A stretch of 64,000 bases of DNA from Delftia acidovorans (GCA_031286585.1 JAITUC010000019.1:62001-126000), one strand, 5' to 3'. Counted from the stretch's first letter, positions 1 through 9,243 are shown. Translations and numbers: made by a program. The notes: generated by a model not told the origin, from the sequence alone.

Positions 1-410
1 AGTGCGCGCCCTGCGACAGCGCGCGCCAGTTGCTCCAATCCAGAGGCATTCCCTATGCCGAACGCCTGATCCAGACCGAGGCGGACGCCGCTGCCCTGCA
101 AAAGCTCAGCGGCCAGAACAGCCTGCCGTTCGCCACCGTTGGCAAGCAGTTCCTGAGCGGCTTCTCGTCCAGCGAATGGACGCAATACCTGGACGCCGCA
201 GGCTATCCCGCGACCTCGCAACTGCCTGCGCAGTACAAGCGGCCATCGGCACAGCCATTGACCACGCCTACGCCCGCTGCATCGGCGACGGCATCGGCGC
301 CCGCAGCAGCACCCGCCGCTGCCGAGGACCCGGGCGGCAGGCGCACCCCCATACCCGCCCCGGCGCCTGGTGCACGCACCAACGACAACCCCGCCGGCCT
401 GAGCTTCTAG
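1..410 (+). CDS. Glutaredoxin/thioredoxin-fold protein, 5' truncated
   Basis: The frame is open from the window edge, so the N-terminus is missing. The visible part begins with a CAPC dithiol motif and continues into a helix and a TVGKQFLSGFSS segment resembling the cis-Pro region of glutaredoxins. This suggests a thiol-disulfide oxidoreductase of the glutaredoxin family. The last third is an Ala/Pro/Thr-rich low-complexity tail, unusual for a plain glutaredoxin. Such tails occur in betaproteobacterial proteins carrying an N-terminal DUF4124 domain before the glutaredoxin fold, but that domain would lie outside the window. Substrate unknown. Confidence 0.7.
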   Translation, partial: CAPCDSARQLLQSRGIPYAERLIQTEADAAALQKLSGQNSLPFATVGKQFLSGFSSSEWTQYLDAAGYPATSQLPAQYKRPSAQPLTTPTPAASATASAPAAAPAAAEDPGGRRTPIPAPAPGARTNDNPAGLSF

Positions 411-441
411 GCCAGCGCCTGCCGCAATCAGGAGCCCGGCA

Positions 442-825
442 GTGGATTCCATGCTGTCCGATGTGGTCTGGGCCACGGCAAGGCTTGCCACGCTTGTCGG
501 CCTGCCTGCGCTCATCGCATGGACCCTGATTGCAAGGCCTGCATGGCGAGAGCCTTTCAGGCTGGCCAGCCTGGTGCTGGTGCCTTGCCTGATCACGCTG
601 TGGTTCATGCACGACGGAGGCCTGCGCAACGGCCTCAACCGTCTGGCCTACTACATGACGACGGCTGCGTTCCTTGCCGTCTACATGGGGCTGGCAGCCA
701 TCGCCCTGTTCATGCAGCGCCACAAAAAACAGCGCGCGCAAGCTTCGTTGCGCGCACTGTGCCTGGGTGCAGTGGCCCTGCTCGCATGGGTCACAGGCGC
801 CGTGGCGTTCGAGAGCCTCGGCTAG
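442..825 (+). CDS. Small integral membrane protein, unknown function
   Basis: A 127-residue protein with hydrophobic segments at roughly residues 8-27, 40-55, 67-87 and 104-122, so three to four membrane helices, with short basic loops (HKKQRAQ near residue 94). GTG at 442 follows an AGGAG-like ribosome site; an in-frame ATG at 451 is an alternative. It lies 31 bp after the glutaredoxin-like gene on the same strand, so the two may be co-transcribed. I do not recognise the family. Confidence 0.6.
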   Translation: MDSMLSDVVWATARLATLVGLPALIAWTLIARPAWREPFRLASLVLVPCLITLWFMHDGGLRNGLNRLAYYMTTAAFLAVYMGLAAIALFMQRHKKQRAQASLRALCLGAVALLAWVTGAVAFESLG

Positions 826-846
826 CCGAGGCCGGAGGGCCTTCGC

Positions 847-1539
847 TCAATAGTTGAGCGTCTGCACGCCTTCGGGCGTGCCCAGCAGGCAGACCGATGC
901 CTTCTGATGCGCAAACACTCCCACGGTCACCACACCAGGCCATTGGTTGACTTCGGACTCGAAGGCCAGGGGCTCGGCGATCTTCAGGCCGCGCACATCA
1001 AGAATGTGCTGGCCGTTGTCCGTCACCAGGGGCGCGCCGTCCTTCATGCGGATCTCGGCGCGGCCGCCCAGGGCCTTGAAGCGGTTCGCGATCTGTGCGG
1101 CCGCCATGGGAATCACCTCCACCGGCAGCGGAAAGTCTCCGAGCACCTCGACGCGCTTGGAGGCATCGGCAATGCACACGAAGCGCTCGGCCAGCGCGGC
1201 GACGATCTTCTCGCGCGTCAGCGCGGCGCCCCCGCCCTTGACCATGTAGCCGCGGCCGTCGATCTCGTCGGCGCCGTCGATGTAGACCGACAGGCTGGCG
1301 ACTTCGTTGGCATCCAGCACCTTGATGCCCAGCGCCTTCAGGCGTTCGGTGCTGGCCACGGAGCTGGACACGGCGCCCGGGATCTGGTCCTTGATGGTGG
1401 CCAGTGCATCGATGAACTTGTTGACCGTGGAGCCGGTGCCTACGCCGACGATTTCGCCGGGCACCACATAGGCCAGAGCGGCTTGCCCGACCAGGGCTTT
1501 GAGTTCATCTTGGGAAAAAGAGGCAGCAGATGTCGTCAT
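847..1539 (-). CDS. rpiA: Ribose-5-phosphate isomerase A
   Basis: Interconverts ribose-5-phosphate and ribulose-5-phosphate in the non-oxidative pentose phosphate pathway (cytosolic). The 230-residue product has the family hallmarks: the phosphate-binding [13 protein letters not shown] segment, the catalytic DGADEID motif and [11 protein letters not shown]. Length is normal for RpiA. The start at 1539 (MTTSAASFS) is preferred over an upstream in-frame ATG at 1575, which would overlap pyrD. The gene is divergent from pyrD with only 34 bp between start codons, so their promoters must overlap or lie inside the neighbouring coding sequences. Confidence 0.95.
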   Translation of the reverse strand: MTTSAASFSQDELKALVGQAALAYVVPGEIVGVGTGSTVNKFIDALATIKDQIPGAVSSSVASTERLKALGIKVLDANEVASLSVYIDGADEIDGRGYMVKGGGAALTREKIVAALAERFVCIADASKRVEVLGDFPLPVEVIPMAAAQIANRFKALGGRAEIRMKDGAPLVTDNGQHILDVRGLKIAEPLAFESEVNQWPGVVTVGVFAHQKASVCLLGTPEGVQTLNY

Positions 1540-1573
1540 GAGGGAAAATCCAGGTAATCCTTCGATTATCCCC

Positions 1574-2620
1574 ATGTCTCTGATCCCCTACGCCCTGACC
1601 CGTCCCTTTCTCTTCGGTATGGACCCCGAATCCGCCCACGATCTCACGATGAACCTGATGGCAAAGGGGCAGAACACGCTCCTGCAGCAGGCATGGGCAC
1701 AGCCCATGGTGAGTGACCCCGTCGAACTTGCCGGTCTCAGGTTCCCCAACCGCGTGGGCATGGCAGCGGGCCTGGACAAGAATGCACGCTGCATCGACGC
1801 GCTGGCCGCAATGGGCTTCGGCTTCGTCGAGGTGGGCACCGTGACACCCCGCCCGCAACCCGGCAATCCCAAGCCGCGCATGTTCCGCATTGCCGAACGC
1901 AATGCGCTGATCAACCGCCTGGGCTTCAACAACGAAGGCCTGGATGCCTTCCTGAGCAACGTCAAGCGCTCACAGGCCCGTGCCCAGGGCAAGCCCATGC
2001 TGCTGGGGCTGAACATCGGCAAGAACGCCACCACCCCCATCGAAGACGCCACCAGCGACTACCTCAAGGCGCTGGACGGCGTGTACCCGCATGCCGACTA
2101 CGTGACGGTGAACATCAGCTCGCCCAACACCAAGAACCTGCGCGCCCTGCAAAGCGACGAAGCGCTGGACGCCCTGCTGGGTGCGATTGCCGAGCGCCGC
2201 GAGCAACTGGCCACGCAGCATGGCAAGCGGGTGCCGGTGTTCGTGAAGATTGCGCCCGACCTGGATGAAGAGCAGGTCGGCGTCATCGCCGCCACGCTGC
2301 AGCGCCATGGCATGGATGGTGTGATCGCCACCAACACCACGATCAGCCGGGAAGCCGTCAAGGGCCTGCCCCACGCGCAGGAAACGGGAGGCCTGTCCGG
2401 CGCGCCGGTGCTGGAAGCCAGCAACCAGGTCATCCGCCAACTGCGTTCCGCCCTGGGCAGCCGCTACCCCATCATCGGCGTGGGCGGCATTCTCAGCGGC
2501 GAAGATGCCGTCAGCAAGATCCGCGCAGGCGCCGACGTGGTCCAGATCTACAGCGGCCTGATCTACCGCGGCCCTGCCCTGGTGCCCGAGTCCGCACGCG
2601 CCATCGCCCAGCTGCGTTGA
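1574..2620 (+). CDS. pyrD: Dihydroorotate dehydrogenase (quinone), class 2
   Basis: Oxidises dihydroorotate to orotate in pyrimidine synthesis, passing electrons to membrane quinone through FMN. The 348-residue product has the N-terminal amphipathic extension typical of class 2 enzymes, then [10 protein letters not shown], the [11 protein letters not shown] segment and the C-terminal FMN-phosphate loop [11 protein letters not shown]. The start at 1574 matches the usual N-terminus ([11 protein letters not shown]). A perfect GC-rich hairpin terminator follows about 90 bp downstream. Divergent from rpiA. Confidence 0.96.
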   Translation: MSLIPYALTRPFLFGMDPESAHDLTMNLMAKGQNTLLQQAWAQPMVSDPVELAGLRFPNRVGMAAGLDKNARCIDALAAMGFGFVEVGTVTPRPQPGNPKPRMFRIAERNALINRLGFNNEGLDAFLSNVKRSQARAQGKPMLLGLNIGKNATTPIEDATSDYLKALDGVYPHADYVTVNISSPNTKNLRALQSDEALDALLGAIAERREQLATQHGKRVPVFVKIAPDLDEEQVGVIAATLQRHGMDGVIATNTTISREAVKGLPHAQETGGLSGAPVLEASNQVIRQLRSALGSRYPIIGVGGILSGEDAVSKIRAGADVVQIYSGLIYRGPALVPESARAIAQLR

Positions 2621-2705
2621 GGCCCGTGCCAGGCAGATGGCTGCCTGGCTGTTTCGAGTCAAGACACCACACAGCCAGTGCTGGCGCACTGAACGCAGAA
2701 CGCGA

Positions 2706-2736
2706 AAACGCCCGGCATGCCGGGCGCTTTCTTTTG
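2706..2736 (+). terminator. Rho-independent terminator of pyrD
   Basis: A perfectly palindromic GC-rich stem (CGCCCGGCATGCCGGGCG, 2709-2726) followed by a T-rich run CTTTCTTTT. It lies between pyrD and the convergent yqjK-like gene. Confidence 0.7.
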
Positions 2737-2759
2737 GAGAGAAGCAGGCCTCTCGGCCC

Positions 2760-3131
2760 TCAGCCCCTGCGCTGCTGCCAGCGCAGGATCAGGGGCATGA
2801 CGGTGGTGCCGAATCGCAGCAGCTTGCGCGGCCCCACCATCAGCGCAGCACCAGCCGCCACGGCCACGGCCACGGGATGCAGGCGCGCAAAGGTGATGGC
2901 ACGCTCCACCAGCGGCGCATCGGGCTGCACCTGTGTGGCAGAGCGGCTCAATGCCCTGGCCTGGGCCACGGCCGCAGAGCGCGCCTTGAGGCGCTCGCGC
3001 TGCTGGGCGATGCGTAGCATCACCTGCTGCTGCTCAACGGTGGATGTGGCCCAGAGCTCCGCATTGAGCCCTTTGGGCACGGGCGGCGTGACAGCGTTGC
3101 GGGACGGGGAAGCGTTGGAAGCATGGACCAT
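2760..3131 (-). CDS. YqjK-like protein, third gene of yqjDEK-type operon
   Basis: A 123-residue protein with a basic coiled-coil-like segment around residues 30-60 (QQQVMLRIAQQRERLKARSA), a hydrophobic stretch near residues 85-105 and a basic tail. Both sequence pattern and gene position match enterobacterial YqjK, which follows yqjD and yqjE. Function is unknown; the family is associated with the membrane. The start at 3131 lies 2 bp beyond the stop codon of the yqjE-like gene, so translation is probably coupled. Confidence 0.65.
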   Translation of the reverse strand: MVHASNASPSRNAVTPPVPKGLNAELWATSTVEQQQVMLRIAQQRERLKARSAAVAQARALSRSATQVQPDAPLVERAITFARLHPVAVAVAAGAALMVGPRKLLRFGTTVMPLILRWQQRRG

Positions 3132-3133
3132 GG

Positions 3134-3553
3134 TTACAGCCTCTTCTTCAGCGCCTGCCAATCCTGGCTCAGCTCGTTGCGGGTAAGGATGAAGGGGCGA
3201 GACAGACGCCGCACGGCAGCAAGCAATTGCCACAATGCGATGGCCCAGACCGCCAGCCAGCCACCGCCCACCAGCCAGCCCACCAGCACGCGGTGCTCGG
3301 TGTCCCAGAACTGCACGAGCAAGGCCACCGACAGCGTAAGCATGACCACGACGCTGAGTCCGGCAAGCGCAATCAATAGCACCACCACCGTCTGCATGCT
3401 GCGCTTGTGCTCGGCCCATTCAAGCCGGGCGAGGTCCGTACGGTCCTCTGCAGCGATGGCCAGCTCGATCACGGAAGCGCGCCAGCGCGCCACCCAGGCA
3501 TCCAAACCCAGAAGGGAAATCCAATTCACAGGCATCCTTTTCTGGTCAGGCAT
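3134..3553 (-). CDS. YqjE-like phage-holin-family membrane protein
   Basis: About 139 residues with two adjacent transmembrane helices (VVVLLIALAGLSVVVMLTLS and a following Trp/Gly-rich helix) between charged cytoplasmic ends, as in the YqjE/Holin-X family (PF07332 type). Despite the family name these are chromosomal inner-membrane proteins, not lysis proteins. The start is uncertain: ATG at 3553 (MPDQKR) or ATG at 3535 (MPVNWIS), the latter with AAAAGG directly adjacent. Middle gene of a yqjD-E-K arrangement. Confidence 0.7.
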   Translation of the reverse strand: MPDQKRMPVNWISLLGLDAWVARWRASVIELAIAAEDRTDLARLEWAEHKRSMQTVVVLLIALAGLSVVVMLTLSVALLVQFWDTEHRVLVGWLVGGGWLAVWAIALWQLLAAVRRLSRPFILTRNELSQDWQALKKRL

Positions 3554-3561
3554 GCCGTTGA

Positions 3562-3873
3562 TCAGCGACGACCCAGCAGGAAGCCCAGCAAGGCGCCCAT
3601 GGCAAGGGCAGCGCCTGCGACGCGCCACGGCTCATCGTGGGCGTAGCGATCGGCAGCGTAGGCGGCATCCTTGGCCTGGCGGGCCGCTTCCTGCGCCGCG
3701 CGCACGGCGGACTCGCGCACATTGGACATGCCATCATCGATACGCTGGCGCAGCATATGGATTTCAGGCACGGCATCCAGCTCCTTGGCGGCCAGCAGGC
3801 CGCGCAGGTCGCCGACCAGCTTTTCAAGATCGGCTTGTGCGGTGGAGACGGTGTCAGTGATCGATTTCGTCAT
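3562..3873 (-). CDS. YqjD/ElaB-like (DUF883) membrane-anchored protein
   Basis: A 103-residue protein: an amphipathic helical N-terminal region rich in Ala, Asp and Arg, then a single C-terminal membrane helix ending in a GxLLGxLLGRR-type signature (ALAMGALLGFLLGRR). This is the hallmark of DUF883 proteins such as YqjD and ElaB. In E. coli these are stationary-phase inner-membrane proteins that bind ribosomes; the same role here is inferred. ATG at 3873 has a good AAAGG ribosome site. First gene of the three-gene unit running to 2760. Confidence 0.8.
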   Translation of the reverse strand: MTKSITDTVSTAQADLEKLVGDLRGLLAAKELDAVPEIHMLRQRIDDGMSNVRESAVRAAQEAARQAKDAAYAADRYAHDEPWRVAGAALAMGALLGFLLGRR

Positions 3874-4074
3874 GATGAGCCTTTCTATTGAGGTGAAACA
3901 AATACAGCGGGGAGCAGGCAATCATGTCGCCCGATACCTGTCACGCAACATGGGCATGGCCCTTGTTACATGCAAGCATCTTATCCAATTGTTCCCGGGC
4001 TTCCGGGAAGCGAGGGGGCCTGAGCCTTGTCAGACAAGGCCTGCCATGGCCGTGTATCGTGAACCGGCAGATCC
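3874..4074. other. Intergenic region with 17-nt palindrome
   Basis: About 200 bp between the yqjD-like start and the 3' end of the FAD oxidoreductase gene. It should hold the yqjD promoter. It contains a perfect dyad, GCCTTGTCAGACAAGGC at 4024-4040, with no T-run on either side, so it is a poor intrinsic terminator. It may be an operator or an mRNA 3' stem for the oxidoreductase gene. Confidence 0.4.
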
Positions 4075-5175
4075 TCAGGCCAGCAATTGCGCCACATGCG
4101 CACCAATGGCCAGGCAGCTCGTCAATCCTGGTGACTCGATGCCCAGCAACTGCACCACGCCTGCCACGCCATGCGTCTGCGGCCCCTGGATCACGAAGTC
4201 TGCAGCGGCCTCGCCGGGGCCGCTGATCTTGGGACGGATGCCGGCGTAGCCTGGCAACAGCGTGCCATCGGCAAGACCCGGCCAATACCTGCGGATCTCC
4301 GCATAGAAGGCGTCGGCGCGTATTGGATCGACCTGCAGATCGCCTGGGCTTTCGACCCACTGCACATCGGGGCCGAACTTGGCCTGACCGCCCATGTCCA
4401 GCGTGAGATGCACGCCCAGGCCCGCCGCCTCGGGCACGGGATAGATCAGCCGCGAGAACGGCGCCCGCCCTGACAGCGTGAAGTAGTTGCCCTTGGCATA
4501 GAAGGCCTGCGGAACAAACCGCTGCGGAAACCCTTGCAGACGGGCCGCCAGCAACGGAGCATGCAGACCTGCCGCGTTGACCAGGGTCCGAGCGGTCAGT
4601 TCCGTCCCATCGGCCGTGCGCAGCCACACGCCGCCTGGAGTGATGGCCGCCTCCTGCACCTCGGCATGGCAGACCACCATGCCGCCTGCGTTTTCGAGAT
4701 CGCCCTGCAGGGCCAGCATCAGTGCATGGCTGTCGATGATGCCGGTGCTGGGAGAGTGCAGCGCCGCCGCACAGTGCAGCGCAGGCTCCATGGCGCGTGC
4801 CTCGGCGCCTTCAAGCCAGCGCAGGTCATGGACGCCATTGGCTTCGGCCTTGCGTGCAATGGTCTGGAGCTGGCCGCGCTGCGCCTCATCCGTTGCCACG
4901 ATGAGCTTGCCACAGCGCTGATGGGCAATGCCGCGTTCACCGCAGTAGGCGTAGAGACGCTGCCGGCCTTCGACGCACAAACGGGCTTTCAACGAACCTT
5001 CGGGATAGTAGATGCCGGCGTGGATGACCTCGCTGTTGCGCGAGCTGGTGCCGGTGCCGATGGCTTCAGCCGCCTCCAGCACCATGACCTCCCTGCCCTG
5101 CAACGCCAGCGCCCTGGCCACCGCCAGCCCCACGACGCCCGCCCCCACCACCACGCAATCGACCTGTTCGCTCAT
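4075..5175 (-). CDS. FAD-dependent oxidoreductase, L-2-hydroxyglutarate dehydrogenase-like
   Basis: A 366-residue DAO-fold flavoprotein. The N-terminal Rossmann motif [17 protein letters not shown] binds FAD, followed by [19 protein letters not shown], a conserved block of the LhgO/YgaF and L2HGDH family, and the C-terminal [12 protein letters not shown] and GIESPGLTS segments typical of that group. The likely reaction is oxidation of L-2-hydroxyglutarate or a related 2-hydroxy acid with electrons going to quinone; the exact substrate is inferred. The start at 5175 (MSEQVDC) is chosen because upstream residues are non-homologous. It stands alone upstream of the yqjD operon. Confidence 0.8.
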   Translation of the reverse strand: MSEQVDCVVVGAGVVGLAVARALALQGREVMVLEAAEAIGTGTSSRNSEVIHAGIYYPEGSLKARLCVEGRQRLYAYCGERGIAHQRCGKLIVATDEAQRGQLQTIARKAEANGVHDLRWLEGAEARAMEPALHCAAALHSPSTGIIDSHALMLALQGDLENAGGMVVCHAEVQEAAITPGGVWLRTADGTELTARTLVNAAGLHAPLLAARLQGFPQRFVPQAFYAKGNYFTLSGRAPFSRLIYPVPEAAGLGVHLTLDMGGQAKFGPDVQWVESPGDLQVDPIRADAFYAEIRRYWPGLADGTLLPGYAGIRPKISGPGEAAADFVIQGPQTHGVAGVVQLLGIESPGLTSCLAIGAHVAQLLA

Positions 5176-5296
5176 CTTGTCTGCCCTTTCGCCGTCCAGC
5201 AGCCGATTATCAGACGGCGTCGGACACGAATGCGCCACAGTTCATCTGGACGCATTGGAATTTCCAGGGCCTGCAAACCATGCGCCGAGCCGAAAC

Positions 5297-5331
5297 GAAA
5301 AAGCCCTCCTGAACAGATTTCAGGAGGGCTT
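5297..5331 (-). terminator. Terminator after tRNA-Val pair
   Basis: Read on the minus strand this is an 11-bp perfect stem (AAGCCCTCCTG / CAGGAGGGCTT) with a 9-nt loop and a TTTTTCGTTT tail. It begins four bases beyond the CCA end of the second tRNA-Val gene and should end that transcript. Confidence 0.85.
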
Positions 5332-5334
5332 GAT

Positions 5335-5409
5335 TGGTGGGTGATACATGGATCGAACATGTGACCCCTGCCGTGTGAAGGCAGTGCTCTACCGCTGAGC
5401 TAATCACCC
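5335..5409 (-). tRNA. tRNA-Val (anticodon CAC), second copy
   Basis: A cloverleaf folds on the minus strand: acceptor GGGTGAT/ATCACCC, D-arm with AGCGGTA, anticodon stem CTGCC/GGCAG with loop TTCACAC giving anticodon CAC (reads GUG), T-arm ACATG/CATGT with TTCGATC, and an encoded CCA end. Identical in sequence to the upstream copy 37 bp away. Confidence 0.95.
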
Positions 5410-5446
5410 GTGAAGCTGGCTGCTAGGCCAACTTCTTTGGAAAAAA

Positions 5447-5521
5447 TGGTGGGTGATACATGGATCGAACATGTGACCCCTGCCGTGTGAAGGCAGTGCT
5501 CTACCGCTGAGCTAATCACCC
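5447..5521 (-). tRNA. tRNA-Val (anticodon CAC), first copy
   Basis: The same 75-nt sequence as the neighbouring tRNA, with encoded CCA and anticodon CAC. It lies about 40 bp downstream of dnaQ and is probably transcribed with the second copy as one precursor. Confidence 0.95.
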
Positions 5522-5541
5522 ATATGTCGTTACTGCGACAA

Positions 5542-5575
5542 GACTTAGATTATGTCATAACTTCTAGGACTGATT
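5542..5575 (-). promoter_or_regulatory. Possible tRNA-Val promoter
   Basis: On the minus strand a CATAAT -10-like hexamer lies at 5549-5554, which would start transcription about 20 nt upstream of the first tRNA. The matching -35 region overlaps the end of dnaQ and is weak, so read-through from dnaQ is also possible. Confidence 0.35.
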
Positions 5576-6280
5576 TTCGAAGCTGCGCCAAATTGTCTTG
5601 CCACCGCTCGATTTGTCCATCTGCACCATCACATCCTCGTGCGCGGCCAGTTCCTGATCATTGGCGTGCACCACGCGCAGCTTGAAGCTGGCCAGATCCA
5701 CCTGCGCCACGACCAACCCACCCTCGGACTGGACAGGCTCTTCCGCCATCAGCAAGGCCTCCTGGCCCCGCGTGAGGTTGATGTAGACATCGGCCAGCAG
5801 CTCCGCATCCAGCAAGGCGCCGTGCAGCGTGCGCCCGGAGTTGTCCACTTCCAGGCGATCGCACAGCGAATCGAGCGAGTTGCGCTTGCCAGGGAACATC
5901 TCCTTGGCCATGACCAGGGTGTCGATGACCCCGCTCACGCACTGGCGGATCGGCGGGCGGTTGGCGAGCTCCAGTTCCTTGTTCAGGAACCCCAGGTCGA
6001 AGGGCGCGTTGTGGATGATGAGCTCGGCGCCCTGCAGGTACTCCCAGATCTCATCGACCTTGTGCTCGAAGCGCGGCTTGTCCTTGAGGAATTCGGAGGT
6101 GATGCCGTGCACGCGCAGCGCGTCCGGATGGCTGTCGCGCCCCGCATTGAAATACAGATGCAGGTTGTTGCCGGTCAGCTTGCGGTTGACCATCTCCACG
6201 CAGCCCAGCTCGATCAGCCGGTCGCCGTTGTCGGCTGACAGGCCGGTGGTTTCAGTGTCGAGAATGATTTGACGCGACAT
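5564..6280 (-). CDS. dnaQ: DNA polymerase III epsilon subunit (3'-5' proofreading exonuclease)
   Basis: The 238-residue proofreading subunit of the replicative polymerase core. DEDDh exonuclease motifs are all present: LDTETTGL (Exo I), HNAPFDLGF (Exo II) and HGALLDAELLADVY (Exo III with catalytic His and Asp). The C-terminal third would bind the alpha subunit, by analogy with E. coli. It starts 10 bp after fdx ends, so it is likely at least partly co-transcribed with the Fe-S operon. That pairing is unlike the classic rnhA-dnaQ arrangement. Confidence 0.95.
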   Translation of the reverse strand: MSRQIILDTETTGLSADNGDRLIELGCVEMVNRKLTGNNLHLYFNAGRDSHPDALRVHGITSEFLKDKPRFEHKVDEIWEYLQGAELIIHNAPFDLGFLNKELELANRPPIRQCVSGVIDTLVMAKEMFPGKRNSLDSLCDRLEVDNSGRTLHGALLDAELLADVYINLTRGQEALLMAEEPVQSEGGLVVAQVDLASFKLRVVHANDQELAAHEDVMVQMDKSSGGKTIWRSFENQS

Positions 6281-6290
6281 GTCCCGGCCC

Positions 6291-6629
6291 TCAGTGGTTT
6301 TCCTTGGCGTGGTTGAGCGAGTACTTGGGAATCTCGATGGTCACGTCCTCGCGCGCCAGGATGGCCTGGCAGGACAGGCGGGACTGCGGCTGCAGGCCCC
6401 AGGCGCGGTCCAGCAGGTCTTCTTCCTCTTCCTCGGCCTCATTCAGGGAGTTGTAGCCCGCCTTGACCACCACATGGCAGGTGGTGCATGCGCAGCTCAT
6501 GTCGCAGGCGTGCTCGATCTTGATGTTGTTGTCCAGCAGGGCCTCGCAGATCGAGGTTCCGGCGGGCGCCTCGATTTCGGCACCCTGGGGACAGTATTCG
6601 GCGTGGGGAAGTATTTTGATAACGGGCAT
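6291..6629 (-). CDS. fdx: ISC-type [2Fe-2S] ferredoxin
   Basis: A 112-residue adrenodoxin-like ferredoxin. Cluster ligands C42, C48, C51 and C87 match the CX5CX2C...C pattern of E. coli Fdx, and an extra C46 is also conserved there. It supplies electrons to IscS/IscU during cluster assembly. It has an acidic EEEEED patch for partner docking. Last gene of the isc operon, 25 bp after hscA. Confidence 0.95.
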   Translation of the reverse strand: MPVIKILPHAEYCPQGAEIEAPAGTSICEALLDNNIKIEHACDMSCACTTCHVVVKAGYNSLNEAEEEEEDLLDRAWGLQPQSRLSCQAILAREDVTIEIPKYSLNHAKENH

Positions 6630-6654
6630 GACGGATCTGCGGTCGGATCAGAAA

Positions 6655-8523
6655 TCAGGAAAGGGATTGCACGTTCTTGCCGGCCAGGGCCTGCTGGATG
6701 CTGCGGTTCATGCGCTCGGCGGCGAAGGACTCCGTGCCCTTGGCCAGCGCTTGCGTCGCGGCCTCGATGACGGCGGCATCCTCGGAGCCCACGCTGGCGC
6801 GCAGGGCGTCGATCAGCGCATCGATGGCTGCGCGCTGGTCCGCGGCAAGCACATCGCCATCGGCCTGCAAAGCGCTTTCGGTGGCCATCAGCATGCGATC
6901 GGCGTCAACACGCGCCTCCACCAGTGCGCGGGCCTGCATGTCCTGCTGGGCCGTGGCAAAGCCGTCCTGCAGCATGCGGGCGACCTCGTCGTCCGACAGG
7001 CCGTACGAAGGCTTGACATGGATGTGGGCCTCGACGCCGCTGGTCTGCTCCTTCGCGCCTACCGACAGCAGGCCGTCGGCATCCACGGTGAAGGTCACGC
7101 GGATGCGGGCCGCGCCGGCCGCCATGGGCGGAATGCCGCGCAGCTCGAAACGCGCCAGGCTGCGGCAGTCCGCCACCAGGTCGCGCTCGCCCTGCACCAC
7201 ATGCACGGCCAGGGCCGTCTGACCATCCTTGTAGGTGGTGAAGTCCTGGGCACGGGCCGTGGGAATGGTCTCGTTGCGGCTGATGATCCGCTCGACAAGA
7301 CCACCCATGGTCTCCACGCCCAGGGACAGAGGAATCACGTCCAGCAGCAGCATGTCGCCGCTGGAGCTGTTGCCGGCGAGCTGGTTGGCCTGGATGGCCG
7401 CCCCCAGCGCAACGACTTCGTCGGGGTTGAGGTTGATGAGGGGATCGCGGCCGAAGAACTCGGCCACGGCCTCGCGCACCTGGGGCATGCGGGTGGAACC
7501 GCCGACCAGCACCACGCCCTGCACTTCGTCGCGCGCCAGGCCTGCATCCTTGAGTGCACGGCGCACGGCCGCCAGCGAACGTGCTGTCAGATGGGCCGTG
7601 CTCGCATCGAAATCGCTGCGCTTTACATCGAAATGCACGGTGCCGGTGGACAGCTCGGCCGTGAGCGTTGCGACCTGTGCATCCGTCAATGCCTGCTTGC
7701 AAAGGCGCGCCGCCATGCGCCAGCGGGCCTTGTCCTCGGCAGTCTGGGGAACCACACCGGCCTGCTGCGCCACCCACTCGGCCAGAGCCGCATCGTAGTC
7801 GTCCCCCCCCAGGGCCGAGTCGCCGCCAGTGGAGACGACTTCAAACACGCCCTGGGACAGGCGCAGGACAGAAATGTCGAAAGTACCGCCACCCAGATCG
7901 TAGACGGCGTAAACGCCTTCGGAGCCGTTGTCCAGGCCGTAGGCAATGGCTGCAGCCGTGGGCTCGTTGATCAGGCGCAGCAGGTTGATGCCAGCGAGCT
8001 TTGCGGCATCCTTGGTGGCCTGGCGTTGTGCATCGTCAAAGTAGGCGGGCACGGTGATGACGGCGCCATGGATGTCGTCATTGAAGGTATCTTCGGCACG
8101 GAAACGCAGCGTGGCCAGAATCTCGGCACTGACCTCCACCGGTGTCTTGCTGCCATCGACGGTCTCGATCCCGATCACGCCACGGCCGGCCTCCTGCTCC
8201 GCAAAACGGTAGGGCAGCTTTTCCGGCGCGTCGATATCAGCCAGCGTGCGACCCATGAAACGCTTGGCCGAGGCAATGGTATTGCCCGCATCGGTAGACA
8301 GTGCCGCCTGGGCAGCATGGCCGATCTCACGGCGGCCCTGGGGCAGATAGCGCACGACTGAAGGCAGCAGCACCCGGCCCTGGTCATCCGGCAGGCATTC
8401 GGCCACGCCATTGCGGACGGCGGCGACCAGGGAATGCGTGGTGCCCAGGTCGATGCCCACGGCAATGCGCCGCTGGTGGGGATCGGGGGACTGACCGGGT
8501 TCGGAAATCTGCAAAAGCGCCAT
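6655..8523 (-). CDS. hscA: Fe-S assembly chaperone HscA (Hsp70 family)
   Basis: A 622-residue specialised Hsp70 that uses ATP to release clusters from IscU. The nucleotide-binding domain carries [14 protein letters not shown] near the N-terminus, [29 protein letters not shown] and [13 protein letters not shown]. The substrate domain starts after the [13 protein letters not shown] linker region, and the C-terminus forms the helical lid. Length matches HscA (about 616-620). HscA recognises the LPPVK motif, which is present in the IscU here. It follows hscB by 84 bp. Confidence 0.96.
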   Translation of the reverse strand: MALLQISEPGQSPDPHQRRIAVGIDLGTTHSLVAAVRNGVAECLPDDQGRVLLPSVVRYLPQGRREIGHAAQAALSTDAGNTIASAKRFMGRTLADIDAPEKLPYRFAEQEAGRGVIGIETVDGSKTPVEVSAEILATLRFRAEDTFNDDIHGAVITVPAYFDDAQRQATKDAAKLAGINLLRLINEPTAAAIAYGLDNGSEGVYAVYDLGGGTFDISVLRLSQGVFEVVSTGGDSALGGDDYDAALAEWVAQQAGVVPQTAEDKARWRMAARLCKQALTDAQVATLTAELSTGTVHFDVKRSDFDASTAHLTARSLAAVRRALKDAGLARDEVQGVVLVGGSTRMPQVREAVAEFFGRDPLINLNPDEVVALGAAIQANQLAGNSSSGDMLLLDVIPLSLGVETMGGLVERIISRNETIPTARAQDFTTYKDGQTALAVHVVQGERDLVADCRSLARFELRGIPPMAAGAARIRVTFTVDADGLLSVGAKEQTSGVEAHIHVKPSYGLSDDEVARMLQDGFATAQQDMQARALVEARVDADRMLMATESALQADGDVLAADQRAAIDALIDALRASVGSEDAAVIEAATQALAKGTESFAAERMNRSIQQALAGKNVQSLS

Positions 8524-8607
8524 GGAAATACTCGGGGAAATTGCAGGTCCGGGCCAGCCGGCCTGCCTTGTGAACGGGGGTCTCTCGTGGGAGGTGCGGA
8601 TCGCGGG

Positions 8608-9126
8608 CTATTGTCCCAGTTGATCGCGGCGACGCTCTATGTCCTGCGCAAATCGCGCAACAAACATGAGGGCTCTGACCTGCTGCACAGCCGCCTGCGC
8701 GTCGTGCAATTCATCCAGTTGACGACCGCATTCGGCCAGCATGCTCTTTCTGGCCTGCAGCACTTCGTCGTCCAGCGCATCCAGGGCGGCCTCGTCCTGC
8801 GCCTCTTCCAACGCCTCGCGCCACTCCATTTGCTGCATCAGAAAGGCCGTGGGCATGGAGGTGTTGTCCTCGGCACGCACTGGGGCGCCCAGCAACTCGC
8901 AGAGATAGGCGGCGCGCCTGAGTGGCTCTTTCAGCCGCTGGTAGGCCTCGTTGATGCGCACCGACCATTGCATGGCCACGCGCTGCGCAGCGGCTCCCTG
9001 CGAAGCAAAGCGGTCGGGGTGTGCCTCGCGTTGCAATTCCTTCCAGCGCGCGTCAATGGCGCTGCGCTCCTGCGCAAATTGGCGCGGCAGCGCAAACAGC
9101 TCGAAATCGTCCGATTGCAGGTTCAT
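8608..9126 (-). CDS. hscB: Fe-S assembly co-chaperone HscB
   Basis: A 172-residue J-domain protein that delivers IscU to HscA and stimulates its ATPase. The HPD triad lies in REAHPDRFA, in the N-terminal J domain (residues 7-75). The C-terminal three-helix region that binds IscU follows. ATG at 9126 gives the expected N-terminus (DDFELFALP), but no Shine-Dalgarno is visible: the preceding bases are the T-run of a terminator-like hairpin. Translation may need a different initiation context or a processed mRNA end. Confidence 0.94.
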   Translation of the reverse strand: MNLQSDDFELFALPRQFAQERSAIDARWKELQREAHPDRFASQGAAAQRVAMQWSVRINEAYQRLKEPLRRAAYLCELLGAPVRAEDNTSMPTAFLMQQMEWREALEEAQDEAALDALDDEVLQARKSMLAECGRQLDELHDAQAAVQQVRALMFVARFAQDIERRRDQLGQ

Positions 9127-9130
9127 GTCG

Positions 9131-9164
9131 ATAAAAAGCCGCCAGCACCGAAGCGATGGCGGCC
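9131..9164 (-). terminator. Intra-operon terminator/attenuator between iscA and hscB
   Basis: On the minus strand a stem GCCGCCA/TGGCGGC with a 12-nt loop is followed by TTTTTAT, ending only 5 nt before the hscB ATG. It should reduce transcription of hscB-hscA-fdx relative to iscRSUA. The 116-bp gap also has further GC-rich inverted repeats (GCCGGG/CCCGGC) closer to iscA. Confidence 0.7.
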
Positions 9165-9243
9165 TCTTGAGGGAGTAGAAGAAATCAGGGCCTGCCGGGC
9201 ATGCAGCCAGGCCACAAAGGCCCGGCCACCCGGCAGATGCCGG

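Noticed and set aside
4024-4040. Perfect 17-nt palindrome considered as a terminator
   Set aside because: There is no T-run on either strand, so it was kept only as a note within the intergenic entry.
6463-8361. A 632-codon frame antisense to hscA
   Set aside because: hscA on the other strand has complete Hsp70 motifs and fits the isc operon; the antisense product resembles nothing.
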